Source: an uncultured Peptococcaceae bacterium
GTDB lineage: Bacteria > Bacillota > Dehalobacteriia > UBA4068
Direction of reading: 5' to 3'
Assembly (NCBI GenBank): GCA_949289995.1
Contig: CASEQE010000050.1
Location: 1 to 39,567 of the forward strand
DNA length: 39,567 nucleotides
This document shows, one piece after another, positions 14,957 to 23,315 of the stretch (positions within the stretch are counted from its first letter, which is position 1; every line of letters starts with the position of its first letter). The position numbers and the translations under genes are program-made. The notes beneath the pieces were generated by a model. That model was not told the DNA's origin and made no database searches. It saw only the letters and a list, made by a program, of their open reading frames with translations.

Positions 14957-15759
14957 AGGCAGGCGGCTTCCTGCGACCAAGGCTGTTCTTGATCTGGATA
15001 TTGATAAAACAGGGCTTTTAATTCTGCCACTGCTTGCATATAGCCGGCGGCGTGGCTACTGGCTAAGGATCGCCGGGGGCGGGGCAAAGGCATAGGCATA
15101 TCCTGGCATACGCAACCTTTGTCCAAAAAAAGGATACGGTCGCCTAATAAAGCGGCTTCTTCGATATCATGGGTGATGAACAATACGGTTTGACGTTTGG
15201 CGCCGTTTTGCCATAATTTTTCCAATAAGTCTTGCAGATTTTGGCGTTTTTTGGTATCCAAGGCGCCGAAGGGTTCATCTAGCAACAATATATCTGCATC
15301 TAAAGCCAAAGCGCGGGCAATCGCTACCCTTTGCCGCATACCGCCGGATAGTTGGCTGGGATATTTATCGCCGGCTTCCGCCATTTCTACCTGGGCCAAG
15401 AAACTGGCGGCCTGGGCCAGGGCTTCTTTTTTGCTCATTCCGCGATGAGCTTGCCGCAGGCCAAAAGCCACGTTTTCCTGGGCGGTTAGCCAAGGAAACA
15501 GTGAATATTGCTGAAAGACTACCGCCCGGTCTACGTTGGGACGGGGCATGGGTTTGCCATCCAGGAGGATTTGCCCATGATCCGGCTGCAACAAACCGGC
15601 TGCTAAGTAAAGCAAGGTACTTTTTCCGGAACCGGAAGGGCCGACAACGCAGACGAATTCTCCCGTCTGGATTTGTAAATTTAGATTGTGTAGGGCGGGG
15701 TAAAGTTTTTTGTTTTGTTTATAGGCAAAATCCACCTGGTTAAAAGATAATTTCGGCAT
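14953..15759 (-). CDS. ABC transporter ATP-binding protein, SsuB/TauB type
   Basis: A 268-aa ATPase with Walker A GPSGSGKST (40-48), Q-loop FQQYSLFPW, signature LSGGM (138-142), Walker B ILLLDEP (158-164) and the switch His in LFITHDIEEA. It powers the permease encoded next to it. AAGGGG precedes ATG 15759. It follows the lipoprotein gene by 13 bases and overlaps the permease gene by 4. Confidence 0.96.
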   Translation of the reverse strand: MPKLSFNQVDFAYKQNKKLYPALHNLNLQIQTGEFVCVVGPSGSGKSTLLYLAAGLLQPDHGQILLDGKPMPRPNVDRAVVFQQYSLFPWLTAQENVAFGLRQAHRGMSKKEALAQAASFLAQVEMAEAGDKYPSQLSGGMRQRVAIARALALDADILLLDEPFGALDTKKRQNLQDLLEKLWQNGAKRQTVLFITHDIEEAALLGDRILFLDKGCVCQDMPMPLPRPRRSLASSHAAGYMQAVAELKALFYQYPDQEQPWSQEAACL

Positions 15760-15772
15760 AAGCTACCCCTTT

Positions 15773-16888
15773 TTAGAAATTATTGACTTGGAACTCTTCT
15801 TTTAATTGGAGCAATACTTGATCTTGGGGATTACGTTCCAACAATTCGTTTAAGGCGTCTTCGTAGACGGTGACGTCGGTTTGATCCCGCAATTCATATT
15901 GGGTATTGGCATCGATATCGCCGTTGGCTTTCATGACCTGGTAGAAATCGTCTACTTTATTGCGGTTGGGATCCAGGGATATGACCATGGCGCCATGATA
16001 CATCACCGCTTCCACATAGTCTTCGCTTTGTCCGGAATATTCCGCCAGAACGTCAATGGTCGTTTCGGGGTCGGACAAATAGATTTGGTAGGCGCGCAGG
16101 CAAGCTACCATAAATTGTACCAGGGCGTCTCTTTTTTCCGTTAATGCAGCCCGGGAAACGGTTTGACGGCAGCAGGGAAAATCGCTTTTCCATTCGCCGA
16201 CGTAAAAAGCGACCGCCAAATCGTTTTGTTTGGCGATTTCTCCATAACCGCTATTTACAAAACCGATATCCAATTCTCCCTTTTTCACCGCTTCGGCAAT
16301 GGAAGCCATGCTGTCCATCAGTACGAATTCCACGTCTTGTCCTTCGCCGATGGTTAAGCCGGCTTCCCGGAGCAATCCTTTCATTACCATATGACCGGTT
16401 TCCATGCGGTAGCAGCCGACCCTTTTTCCTTTGAAATCTTCTGCGTTTTGATATGCATCGGCGTTTTCCGGCAGGGTAATGGCTTCGCTGCCTTCGCTGA
16501 TGGTGCCGCCGATGATTACCACGTCTGTGCCTTGACTAACGAAAGTAGCGGTGGGAATGACGCCGAAGGGCAACATATCCAGTTTGCCCATATCCACGGC
16601 GGTAAGGCCGTCGGCCAGATTGGATATGGTTACAAACTCGACTTGTATCCCTTCTTCTTCGAACAAGCCCAAAGATTGGGCTAAGATGATGCAGGCGGTT
16701 TTAATGTCTTTACCGGCCATGCCTACCTTGATGGTAACCGGTTCGCCGCCGTTGCTTTGGGCGCCGTCTGTGGTTTGGGAATCGTCTTCCATAGCGGTAT
16801 CGCCGCCGGAGGGTTGATCGTTATTGTTGCAGGCGGCGGTCAAACAAAGGGCCAGGCCTAACAGGATGGCTATCCACAATTTCTTCAT
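15773..16888 (-). CDS. ABC transporter substrate-binding lipoprotein (NMT1/THI5-like)
   Basis: A 371-aa lipoprotein with a signal peptide and lipobox LTAAC (Cys20), then an Asp/Ser/Gly-rich linker. The mature part (KVGMAGKDIKTACIILAQ, FEEEGIQVEFVTI, AAGLTIGEG-like and CLRAYQIYLSDP) fits the NMT1/SsuA-like family that binds nitrate, sulfonates or thiamine-pyrimidine precursors. The substrate is not fixed by sequence. First gene of the three-gene importer operon; AAAGGAG precedes the ATG and a promoter with repeated sites lies just upstream. Confidence 0.92.
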   Translation of the reverse strand: MKKLWIAILLGLALCLTAACNNNDQPSGGDTAMEDDSQTTDGAQSNGGEPVTIKVGMAGKDIKTACIILAQSLGLFEEEGIQVEFVTISNLADGLTAVDMGKLDMLPFGVIPTATFVSQGTDVVIIGGTISEGSEAITLPENADAYQNAEDFKGKRVGCYRMETGHMVMKGLLREAGLTIGEGQDVEFVLMDSMASIAEAVKKGELDIGFVNSGYGEIAKQNDLAVAFYVGEWKSDFPCCRQTVSRAALTEKRDALVQFMVACLRAYQIYLSDPETTIDVLAEYSGQSEDYVEAVMYHGAMVISLDPNRNKVDDFYQVMKANGDIDANTQYELRDQTDVTVYEDALNELLERNPQDQVLLQLKEEFQVNNF

Positions 16889-16943
16889 AATGTTTCTCCT
16901 TTAGTATGGGATTGGTTTGATTCTTGGACATGCTCAAGTATAA

Positions 16944-16970
16944 GACTTGGTCTTTTCATGGACTTAGTCT
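16944..16970. promoter_or_regulatory. Two GACTT(G/A)GTCT dyads, likely operator
   Basis: GACTTGGTCT (16944-16953) and GACTTAGTCT (16961-16970) are near-identical imperfect palindromes 17 bases apart. The second overlaps the -10 box and the first lies just downstream of the expected start site, as a repressor pair would. Confidence 0.55.
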
Positions 16971-16994
16971 AACACCGAATTTTTTTTTTGTCAA
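16966..16994 (-). promoter_or_regulatory. Promoter of the ABC importer operon
   Basis: On the minus strand TTGACA (16994-16989) and TAGACT (16971-16966) are 17 bases apart. Start expected near 16959. Confidence 0.75.
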
Positions 16995-17051
16995 GAGCCG
17001 GTTGACCGATTGGCAAACGGTTTACCGGCGGCGAGGGGGCGGAGGCTGGCA

Positions 17052-17094
17052 ATAAAAAACAATAGGGCTTTGCGTTGTTTGCAAAGCCCTATTG
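17052..17094 (-). terminator. Terminator of the tRNA-Cys/tRNA-Leu unit
   Basis: A 14-bp perfect stem (17060-17073 with 17081-17094) is followed on the minus strand by TTTTTTATT. It touches the CCA end of tRNA-Leu. Confidence 0.92.
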
Positions 17095-17181
17095 TGGTGC
17101 CGGAAACCGGGGTCGAACCGGTACAGTATTTCTACCGGGGGATTTTAAGTCCCCTGCGTCTGCCAATTCCGCCATTCCGGC
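17095..17181 (-). tRNA. tRNA-Leu, anticodon TAA
   Basis: Class II tRNA with acceptor GCCGGAA/TTCCGGC, encoded CCA and a long variable arm. The anticodon stem GGGGA/TCCCC encloses CTTAAAA, giving TAA. Confidence 0.96.
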
Positions 17182-17223
17182 GAATTGATAAAACCCACGC
17201 GTAGGCGCGGGTTTTATATTCGT

Positions 17224-17297
17224 TGGAGGCGCCACCCAGATTTGAACTGGGGGTAAAGGATTTGCAGTCCTCTGCCTTACCACTTGGCTATGGCGCC
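17224..17297 (-). tRNA. tRNA-Cys, anticodon GCA
   Basis: Acceptor GGCGCCA/TGGCGCC, encoded CCA, D-arm and T-arm standard. The anticodon loop CTGCAAA gives GCA. It is transcribed ahead of tRNA-Leu(TAA). Confidence 0.97.
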
Positions 17298-17309
17298 GTA
17301 GCAAGAATA

Positions 17310-17338
17310 ATCTTACCACATCTTTTTAAGAAATGCAA
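17310..17338 (-). promoter_or_regulatory. Promoter of the tRNA-Cys/tRNA-Leu unit
   Basis: On the minus strand TTGCAT (17338-17333) and TAAGAT (17315-17310) are 17 bases apart, 12 bases before tRNA-Cys. Confidence 0.78.
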
Positions 17339-17395
17339 GAGATTTTTTGCTGCTTTTAAAATAAAAAATGGCTTTACCGGGGGAGCAATTGCCGC

Positions 17396-17424
17396 ATGAC
17401 AAAATCGCCGGTTCGTGTTACAAT
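17396..17424 (+). promoter_or_regulatory. Promoter of the DUF2007-like pair
   Basis: ATGACA (17396-17401) and TACAAT (17419-17424) are 17 bases apart. Start expected near 17431. Confidence 0.75.
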
Positions 17425-17460
17425 AAAGCGGAAGCCATTTTTGTATAGAGGGGGAATAAT

Positions 17461-17799
17461 ATGACTTTGGTTCCTTTATTTGATTTGGAAAGCAAGGCAG
17501 AAATTGCCGCTTTGAAGCAGATTTTGGATCAGAAAAAGATTGCTTATCAGATTGGCGATAGCAATGAAAACATGCGCGGCATGTCATACGGTCGGGATTG
17601 CGTATTTTTATTTCCGCCGCGGGTATGGGGCGATCCTCAGGATGCCGATGAAATCGAGGCTATCTTAGAGGAGATCCGGGTGCAGTTACCGCCGGCGGAG
17701 ATTCATGAAACCCCGCCGGAAGGGGAGGAGCCGGATTCTCATTACATTGGAGAAAGCCAAATTCGCAGCGGCAAACAGACGCCGTTAGTGATTGACTAG
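17461..17799 (+). CDS. Small DUF2007-like protein (copy 1)
   Basis: A 112-aa protein. Residues 1-70 fit the fold of DUF2007/putative signal-transducing proteins: LVPLFDLESKAEIAALKQILDQKKIAYQ is a beta-alpha start, then a strand CVFLFPP and a helix DADEIEAILEEI. The tail is acidic and Pro-rich, probably disordered. GAGGGGG precedes the ATG. A second, similarly built gene follows after 24 bases. Function unknown; family call is moderate. Confidence 0.72.
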   Translation: MTLVPLFDLESKAEIAALKQILDQKKIAYQIGDSNENMRGMSYGRDCVFLFPPRVWGDPQDADEIEAILEEIRVQLPPAEIHETPPEGEEPDSHYIGESQIRSGKQTPLVID

Positions 17800-17823
17800 C
17801 AGCGATAAAGGAGGGGGGCTATC

Positions 17824-18156
17824 ATGAGCCAGCAAACGCTGGAAGCGTTGGATTGTCCCGCCGCCCAATTGGAAAACGAAATTGAAGCCAATATCATGTC
17901 TATTTGTTTGACGGAGGAAAACGTACCTTTTGCGATTCGTTTATCTTCCGGGGCGGCGGCCAGTTTATTTATGGGGGCCGGCGGGCGGACGGTGGACGGT
18001 TACGCCACTTTGTGGTGCGCCAAGGAGGACAGGGATTTTGTGTGCTCTTTGTTGCAGCAAATCCGTACCGACCCCGATGAAGATCATATTCTCTGGCAAG
18101 AATCGGATATGCCGTTTGCGCAAACGCCGGAGGATGACTGGGAAGCGGAGCCGTAG
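17824..18156 (+). CDS. Small DUF2007-like protein (copy 2)
   Basis: A 110-aa protein with the same order as its upstream neighbour: helix ENEIEANIMSICLTEENVPFAIR, a middle Gly/Ala-rich part and a strand-helix end (ATLWCAKEDRDFVCSLLQQIR), then an acidic tail. The pair is probably an old duplication. AAAGGAGGGG precedes the ATG. The convergent phosphatase gene ends 8 bases beyond its stop, so no terminator separates them. Confidence 0.7.
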   Translation: MSQQTLEALDCPAAQLENEIEANIMSICLTEENVPFAIRLSSGAAASLFMGAGGRTVDGYATLWCAKEDRDFVCSLLQQIRTDPDEDHILWQESDMPFAQTPEDDWEAEP

Positions 18157-18163
18157 GCCGGTT

Positions 18164-18832
18164 TTAGAATGTCGAGGTCCAGCCTACCAAGCGCGCCAAC
18201 TGTTCCGGTGTTTCCGCTAGTGCTTCGGCATCGGCGAGAAATTCCGCCGGTCGATAACCCCAGGCGACGGCGATTACCGGCAGGCCGGCGTTATGTCCCG
18301 TTATAATATCCCCGGGGGAATCGCCCACATAGACGGTTTCCTCCGGCTGGACGGCCAATTGTTGCATAGTGGTCAATAGGCCGATGGGAGATGGTTTCCG
18401 GGGAACTTCGGCGCATTCGCCGATGGCCGCGGGGATTGTATCGCCAAAGAAGTGCTGCACCAGTTTTTTGACCAGCGGATCGCTTTTGTTAGACATGACG
18501 CCTAGGCGATAGCCGGCTTGGGATAAATTGGCGATGAGTTCCGGTATGCCGGGATAGGGAAGCGTTTGCTCCCATAGATGTTGGCGGTAGTGGTGTTGAA
18601 ACAATTCAAAACAGCGGGGAAAGTGTGGATTTTCCCGGCCGTGCGGCAAAGATTTTTCGATTAGGCTGGCGATACCGTTGCCAATATAGCCTTGGACCTG
18701 TTCGATGGTTAATTGGGGTAGCTGCAAATCCGCTAGGGATAAATTGATGCTGGTTGCCAAATCTGGCAGTGTGTTTAAGAGCGTGCCGTCTAAATCGAAG
18801 ATGACGCTTTTGACATGGAATTGTGCGTTCAC
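18164..18832 (-). CDS. HAD-family phosphoglycolate phosphatase-like enzyme
   Basis: A 222-aa HAD hydrolase with DLDGTLLNT (nucleophile D13, D15), motif II VMSNKSD, motif III Lys in RKPSP and motif IV YVGDSPGDI. The cap and length match Gph/PgpP-type enzymes, which dephosphorylate 2-phosphoglycolate or similar small phosphates. The start is GTG 18832, six bases after GGGAGG. A sigma-A promoter sits directly upstream. Substrate assignment is by family only. Confidence 0.9.
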   Translation of the reverse strand: MNAQFHVKSVIFDLDGTLLNTLPDLATSINLSLADLQLPQLTIEQVQGYIGNGIASLIEKSLPHGRENPHFPRCFELFQHHYRQHLWEQTLPYPGIPELIANLSQAGYRLGVMSNKSDPLVKKLVQHFFGDTIPAAIGECAEVPRKPSPIGLLTTMQQLAVQPEETVYVGDSPGDIITGHNAGLPVIAVAWGYRPAEFLADAEALAETPEQLARLVGWTSTF

Positions 18833-18858
18833 GGAGTACCTCCCTTTGTTTTGGGTTT

Positions 18859-18887
18859 ATTGTATCATTATCCGTTTTTTCCAGCAA
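18859..18887 (-). promoter_or_regulatory. Promoter of the HAD phosphatase gene
   Basis: On the minus strand TTGCTG (18887-18882) and TACAAT (18864-18859) are 17 bases apart. Confidence 0.75.
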
Positions 18888-18896
18888 GCCTTTTCC

Positions 18897-19373
18897 TTAA
18901 AGGCTTGTTTTTTTGGCATTTTTATTTTGCGCGGGGAAACAGCGCCATATGCGGCTAATAGCGGCGACGATGAATACCGCCAGCACCAGACGAATCAAGA
19001 GCAGCTGTATACCTGGCGCACCTAAGGCCATGATGAGTATATGATCCTCGAATATGGAGTGGCATAGGCAGAAAAAGATCGATATCAACATAAGTTGGCG
19101 GGGGGTATAGGCGCCTTTGTGGGCATCTTCTATGATGAGGCTACCGCCATAGGCCATACCCAATAATAAGCCGGCGGCTAAGGGATAGGCGGCGCGGCTA
19201 GGCAGGCCGAGAAAGCCCATAACCGGCGCTAAGGGTTTATCCAGTTTTTCTACCAAATGGAAATAGTTCATCAATTCTACTCCGATCATTAGCGGGACAA
19301 TAATTAGCAATAGCTTACCCATAAAGGTTAAGCAGCCGATGGCGGAGCCGCTAAACCAGGTTGCCCAATCCAT
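18897..19373 (-). CDS. Nucleoside-recognition (Gate) domain membrane protein
   Basis: A 158-aa membrane protein with about four or five helices. Gate-domain features include LVEKLDKPLAPVMGFLGLP, AYPLAAGLLLGMAYGGSLI and CLCHSIFEDH. Relatives are SpmB/YjiG-like proteins. It follows a second Gate gene by 16 bases, so the two probably act together, as SpmA/SpmB-like pairs do. GGAGG precedes ATG 19373. The transported or sensed substrate is unknown, and a sporulation role should not be assumed. Confidence 0.82.
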   Translation of the reverse strand: MDWATWFSGSAIGCLTFMGKLLLIIVPLMIGVELMNYFHLVEKLDKPLAPVMGFLGLPSRAAYPLAAGLLLGMAYGGSLIIEDAHKGAYTPRQLMLISIFFCLCHSIFEDHILIMALGAPGIQLLLIRLVLAVFIVAAISRIWRCFPAQNKNAKKTSL

Positions 19374-19389
19374 AGGATTTCCTCCTTTT

Positions 19390-19833
19390 TTATAATAGCC
19401 AGTTTAAAATGATACAGAATAGGAAAGCGAAGCCGATGCGCAGCAAGGTTAATAGCCAGGCTTTACCTCCTGCACGGCTCATGACTGCTCCTTCCAGGAA
19501 TAGGCTGTGGGCCGCTAGGCAAAAGGCGCTGAGAATGGTGACTTGTTTATAGGTTAAATCCAAAGCGGCCACGGCGCCCAAGACGCTATACAGATTTACC
19601 GCCATACCCAGGCATATAGGGGCGGCGGCTTCGCCGGGCAAGCCGATGAGAGACATGGCCGGTTCTAGCCATTGAGAGATAATCGTTAATAAGCCGCTAT
19701 CTTGTAGCAGGCTCATGATAAAGTAGATGGGAACGATTAATTTTCCCATATCCCAAAGTACGTATAAACCGCTTTTGCTGCCATTGCGCAATATTTGCGG
19801 CAAATCGGCGGCAAATTGTTGCTTTGAGACCAT
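19390..19833 (-). CDS. Nucleoside-recognition (Gate) domain membrane protein
   Basis: A 147-aa membrane protein, partner of the gene that follows. Gate-type segments include WLEPAMSLIGLPGEAAAPICLG and AFCLAAHSLFLEGAVMSRAG. ATG 19833 has GAGGTG six bases upstream and is preferred over an ATG two codons earlier that touches this site. Together with the downstream gene it resembles SpmA/SpmB or YjiH/YjiG pairs, but each is short. Confidence 0.82.
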   Translation of the reverse strand: MVSKQQFAADLPQILRNGSKSGLYVLWDMGKLIVPIYFIMSLLQDSGLLTIISQWLEPAMSLIGLPGEAAAPICLGMAVNLYSVLGAVAALDLTYKQVTILSAFCLAAHSLFLEGAVMSRAGGKAWLLTLLRIGFAFLFCIILNWLL

Positions 19834-20139
19834 ACCCATCACCTCAAACGCGTCGTCATTTTTGCCGGATATTGACGGCAAAAACGCGGAAAACGGCTGG
19901 TTGCGCTATTTTTATTTACGGAAGCGGCCGTTTCCTTATCCTTCTCCGAAAAACGCTTATTTCCTGCATACGTATGAAATATCGACAAGAAGGGAGCAGA
20001 CGCCGTAAGAAATGGCTCACTGGCGGCACGCTTTTGGGGTAAGATATATGGAAAAACAGGTGAAGGTATAGTATAATAAAGTGTTGTTAAAATAGAGAAC
20101 AGGCGTTGCTGGCGGCGCCGGGGACAAGGAGGGAAGTTT
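19834..20139. other. Divergent intergenic region upstream of the two-component system
   Basis: No gene is seen. It contains a TTTTTGCCG/CGGCAAAAA inverted repeat (19859-19867 with 19876-19884), a 10-bp palindrome CATACGTATG (19967-19976) and a TATAAT at 20072-20077 with a weak TGGAAA -35 (17 bases). The last is a possible promoter for the response-regulator gene. Confidence 0.5.
20049..20077 (+). promoter_or_regulatory. Possible promoter of the two-component operon
   Basis: TGGAAA (20049-20054) and TATAAT (20072-20077), spacer 17. The -35 box is weak, so activation may be needed. Confidence 0.5.
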
Positions 20140-20829
20140 ATGCGGGTTTTGGTGGTGGAGGATGCCAAAGATATGAATCGCTTAATCGTCAAGACTTTAA
20201 CCAAAGCAGGATATAATGTGGACGGTTGTTACAATGGAGAAGAAGCTTTGGATTATGTATTGGGCGCCACATATGACGCGATTTTATTGGATGTGATGAT
20301 GCCCAAATTGGATGGCTATGGGTTTTTACAGCGTTTGCGGCAAAGCGGCCAAGATACGCCGGTGTTATTTTTAACGGCGCGGGACGCGGTGGCCGATCGG
20401 GTGAAGGGATTGGATTTGGGAGCCGACGATTATTTAGTTAAGCCTTTTGACTTTGACGAATTGTTGGCGCGGATTCGCGCTATGACCCGCAAGCATACCG
20501 GACATCGCAGTAATATTTTTACTTTGGCCGATTTGACGCTGGACAGTCAACGGCGCATCGTTACCCGAGGCGGCAAGGAAATTCCTTTGTTGCCCAAAGA
20601 GTTTACGCTTTTGGAATATATGATTCGCCACCAAGGTATGGTGTTGAGCCGGGAACAATTGGAAAATTGTATTTGGAATTATCAGTATTCCGGTAGTTCC
20701 AATAATATTGACGTATATATAAGCAAATTGCGTAAGAAAATTGACGAAGGGCAGGCTTCTCGTTTATTGCATACCATTCGCGGCGTAGGCTGGGTGTTGC
20801 GTCAGGAAAATATTGGAGAAACGCCATGA
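20140..20829 (+). CDS. OmpR-family response regulator
   Basis: A 229-aa regulator. Residues 1-120 are a receiver domain with acidic pocket ED at 7-8, phosphoacceptor D51 (LLDVMMPKLDG) and K-containing VKPFD. Residues about 130-225 are a winged-helix DNA-binding domain (LLPKEFTLLEYMIRH, SNNIDVYISKLRKKI, IRGVGWVL). GGAGGGAAG precedes the ATG. It overlaps the kinase gene by 4 bases (ATGA). It likely binds the TTTCATG direct repeat upstream of the PepSY genes downstream of the kinase. Confidence 0.96.
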   Translation: MRVLVVEDAKDMNRLIVKTLTKAGYNVDGCYNGEEALDYVLGATYDAILLDVMMPKLDGYGFLQRLRQSGQDTPVLFLTARDAVADRVKGLDLGADDYLVKPFDFDELLARIRAMTRKHTGHRSNIFTLADLTLDSQRRIVTRGGKEIPLLPKEFTLLEYMIRHQGMVLSREQLENCIWNYQYSGSSNNIDVYISKLRKKIDEGQASRLLHTIRGVGWVLRQENIGETP

Positions 20830-22202
20830 ATAATCGTTCTGTGCAAACGAAAATCACCGTTTGGATCACGTTGTTGATGTTGGCGCTATTTATTCTTTTG
20901 CTCTTTTTTATGTTGTTTATCAGCAGCGCGGTGACTATGCAAACCGCTAAGGATCAATTGGCGGCAACTTTGCGGGCGAATGTGGCGCAGATTTATTATC
21001 GCCAAGGGGAACTGGTCACGGAAACGAATTTTTCATATTATCATAATGGCGTTTCTACTTTAATATATAGCAAAGGCGAAGCCTTATTGGCTGGGCAAAT
21101 CCCTTTGGCATTTTCTACGGACGAGCCGTTTCAAAATGGCGAGTTGCGGCTAATTGTTAGTGGGCAGGATCAGTATTTGCTTTTGGATTTGTGGGTGGCC
21201 GACGGTTGGCAGGATGGGGTATGGTTGCGCGGCCTGTTAGAAGTGCCGGAACGGCGGCAAACGGCATGGAATTTATTGCGTATTGCCTTTATTGCATTGC
21301 CTCTGTTTTTGGTATTGACCGCTTTAGGCGGTTATCGAATTGTACGGCGGGCTTTTCATCCTTTAGAGGCGATTAACGCCGCAGCCGCCGCAATTGGCGA
21401 GGCCAAAGATTTGTCATTGCGCATTGATTTACCCCCGGGAAAGGATGAGTTTTCTCGTTTGGCGGCAACGTTTGATCAGCTTTTCGCTCGTTTGGAAAAA
21501 TCTTTTGAGGCGGAAAAACAGTTTATTGCCGACGTATCCCATGAGTTACGTACGCCGGTGGCAATTATCAAAGGCGCATGTGAATGTGGCGTAAAATATG
21601 ATGAAACGCCGGAAGAACGGCAGGAAACGTTGGCGATCATTCAGAGGCAAGCAGCGAAAATGTCCGATTTGATCGCTCAGCTTTTGCGTTTGACGCGTTT
21701 GGAGCAAGGGGCCGAGTCGGCAGCTTTAGAACCTGTGGATTTGGCAGAGTTGGTTGAACGATTGATTAGAGAGGGGGATTATGCCGCTAAAGGGATTAAG
21801 CTGCAATGCGCGGCGGGGATAAACGTGATGGCCGACGAGGCTTTATTGGCCAGATTATTGGAAAATTTGATTGGTAACGCTTTCAAATACGGCAAGCCCG
21901 GAGGAAACGTCTGGGTAGCGGTATGGCGGGCCGGCGAAGAAGGCTTGTTGCAGGTAAGGGATGACGGCATTGGTATTTCGCCGGAGCAGCAGGACAAAAT
22001 ATGGGGACGGTTTTATCAAGTGGATCCGGCGCGCAGTAGCGAGCAAGAGGGAATCGGTTTGGGATTGGCGATGGTCAAGCAGATTGCGCAGATTCATGGC
22101 GGATATATGACTCTGGAAAGCATACCGGAGGTGGGCAGCGCGTTTACTTTGCATCTGCCTTTGCTGCAAACCGTGCCGGCGGCGTCCGGCGAAAAAAAAT
22201 AG
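20826..22202 (+). CDS. Sensor histidine kinase
   Basis: A 458-aa membrane kinase. Transmembrane helices at about 11-36 and 152-172 enclose an extracytoplasmic sensor domain of about 115 residues. A HAMP-like region follows (RAFHPLEAINAAAAAIGEA), then the HisKA box SHELRTPVAIIKG (H239) and the catalytic domain with N-box LLENLIGNAFKYGK, G1 DDGIGIS and G2 GIGLGLAMV. It partners the upstream response regulator. The two secreted PepSY proteins encoded next could influence or be controlled by this pathway. Confidence 0.95.
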   Translation: MNNRSVQTKITVWITLLMLALFILLLFFMLFISSAVTMQTAKDQLAATLRANVAQIYYRQGELVTETNFSYYHNGVSTLIYSKGEALLAGQIPLAFSTDEPFQNGELRLIVSGQDQYLLLDLWVADGWQDGVWLRGLLEVPERRQTAWNLLRIAFIALPLFLVLTALGGYRIVRRAFHPLEAINAAAAAIGEAKDLSLRIDLPPGKDEFSRLAATFDQLFARLEKSFEAEKQFIADVSHELRTPVAIIKGACECGVKYDETPEERQETLAIIQRQAAKMSDLIAQLLRLTRLEQGAESAALEPVDLAELVERLIREGDYAAKGIKLQCAAGINVMADEALLARLLENLIGNAFKYGKPGGNVWVAVWRAGEEGLLQVRDDGIGISPEQQDKIWGRFYQVDPARSSEQEGIGLGLAMVKQIAQIHGGYMTLESIPEVGSAFTLHLPLLQTVPAASGEKK

Positions 22203-22207
22203 TAGAG

Positions 22208-22245
22208 AAAAGCAAGCGCTTTTTATATGAAAAGGCGCTTGCTTT
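22208..22245 (+). terminator. Hairpin after the kinase gene
   Basis: A 16-bp stem (22208-22223 with 22230-22245, one G-U pair) with no long T-run after it. It may end the regulator-kinase transcript in part. Confidence 0.65.
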
Positions 22246-22350
22246 ATCCATATTTTCTGGAAAAATAAGAGGTTTGCGACGATTTTTTTATGCATATAGG
22301 CGTATAGCTGGGAAAATGATAAAGGTAAAATTTTTTATTTTTTTTAGCCA

Positions 22351-22383
22351 TTTCATGTACGTTTCATGTCTGTCCGTTATATT
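22351..22383 (+). promoter_or_regulatory. TTTCATG direct repeat and promoter of the PepSY operon
   Basis: TTTCATG occurs at 22351-22357 and 22362-22368, an 11-bp period (one helical turn) typical of OmpR-family binding sites. TATATT (22378-22383) is a good -10 box, but the -35 position has only ATGTAC and is covered by the repeat. This is the layout of an activator-dependent promoter, with the adjacent response regulator as the natural candidate. Confidence 0.65.
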
Positions 22384-22414
22384 GGTATCACAAACAAGAA
22401 AGGAGCGAGGACTT

Positions 22415-23257
22415 ATGAAAAAAACGATCGCTATATGCCTGCTGTTGGCAGCGGTATTATGCTTTGCCGGTTGCCAGACCCAAGACGGCCAGGTGGCGTA
22501 TATAGATGCCGCCGCTGCGAAAGCCGTAGCTTTGGAAACGGCGGGTTTGACGGCAGATCAGGCTCAGGTTTCCTGCAGCGACAGGATGACCAAGGATGGA
22601 ATGGACTACTATCAGGTAACTTTGACGGTGGATGGAAAGACGTATCAATATCAGATCGACGCTTTGACCGGCGTGGTGATTGATAGTCAACTTCCTGGAA
22701 ATACCACGTCTGCGAATGCTTCTTTGCCTACGGGGCAAGGAACAACCGGTGAAATTGTTGCCGCCGGCGGCGACGATTCTGTTGCTACGGCAGATCAAAT
22801 GCAAAGCGGCGATATAATTTCCCAGGAGCAAGCCTATAGCAAGGCTTTGGCCCATGCGGGGTTGACGGTAGATGACGTGACCTTTGTGCAGCAGGAATTG
22901 GAACGGGACGACGGCCGCTTGTATTATGAAATTGAGTTTTATACGGCGGACCGGCAAGAATACGATTATGAAATCGATGCCTATAGCGGCGAAGTGTTGG
23001 CTTACGACTATGATGCCGAGGGGTATACGGCTTCGGCTACCGGTAATACGATTACCGCGGAAGATGCGAAAGCTTTGGCTTTGTCCCAAGTGCCGGGAGC
23101 GGACGTTTCGCATATTGTGGAGTTTGAAACCGATTATGATGACGGACGTTTGGAATATGAAGGCACGATTATATATGAACAAGTGAAGTATTCTTTTGAA
23201 ATCGACGGTTATAGCGGCGGTATCCGGAGCTGGGAAGTGGAAACGATGTATCGTTAA
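22415..23257 (+). CDS. Lipoprotein with three PepSY domains
   Basis: A 280-aa lipoprotein. The signal peptide ends in lipobox CFAGC (Cys20). Three PepSY units follow at about 30-92, 135-203 and 213-280, each with a helix and the strand ending (Y/F)xIDxxxGxxx. PepSY domains occur in secreted peptidase propeptides and in membrane sensors. The middle unit is almost identical to one in the next gene. ATG 22415 has AAAGGAGCGAGG upstream; an earlier in-frame ATG at 22274 would bury the signal peptide. It is the first gene after the two-component system. Confidence 0.92.
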   Translation: MKKTIAICLLLAAVLCFAGCQTQDGQVAYIDAAAAKAVALETAGLTADQAQVSCSDRMTKDGMDYYQVTLTVDGKTYQYQIDALTGVVIDSQLPGNTTSANASLPTGQGTTGEIVAAGGDDSVATADQMQSGDIISQEQAYSKALAHAGLTVDDVTFVQQELERDDGRLYYEIEFYTADRQEYDYEIDAYSGEVLAYDYDAEGYTASATGNTITAEDAKALALSQVPGADVSHIVEFETDYDDGRLEYEGTIIYEQVKYSFEIDGYSGGIRSWEVETMYR

Positions 23258-23315
23258 ATCATGTTTTGCAGGTATATCTTTTGAAACTATTTCCATAAAC
23301 GATAAGGAGGACTGA

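Noticed and set aside
18882..18912. Terminator for the minus-strand Gate gene at its 3' end
   Set aside because: The AAGCCTTT/AAAGGCTT hairpin has its T-run on the plus strand, the wrong side for that gene.
22457..23296. 279-codon minus-strand frame
   Set aside because: It is antisense to the PepSY lipoprotein gene, which has a lipobox, a ribosome binding site and domain repeats.
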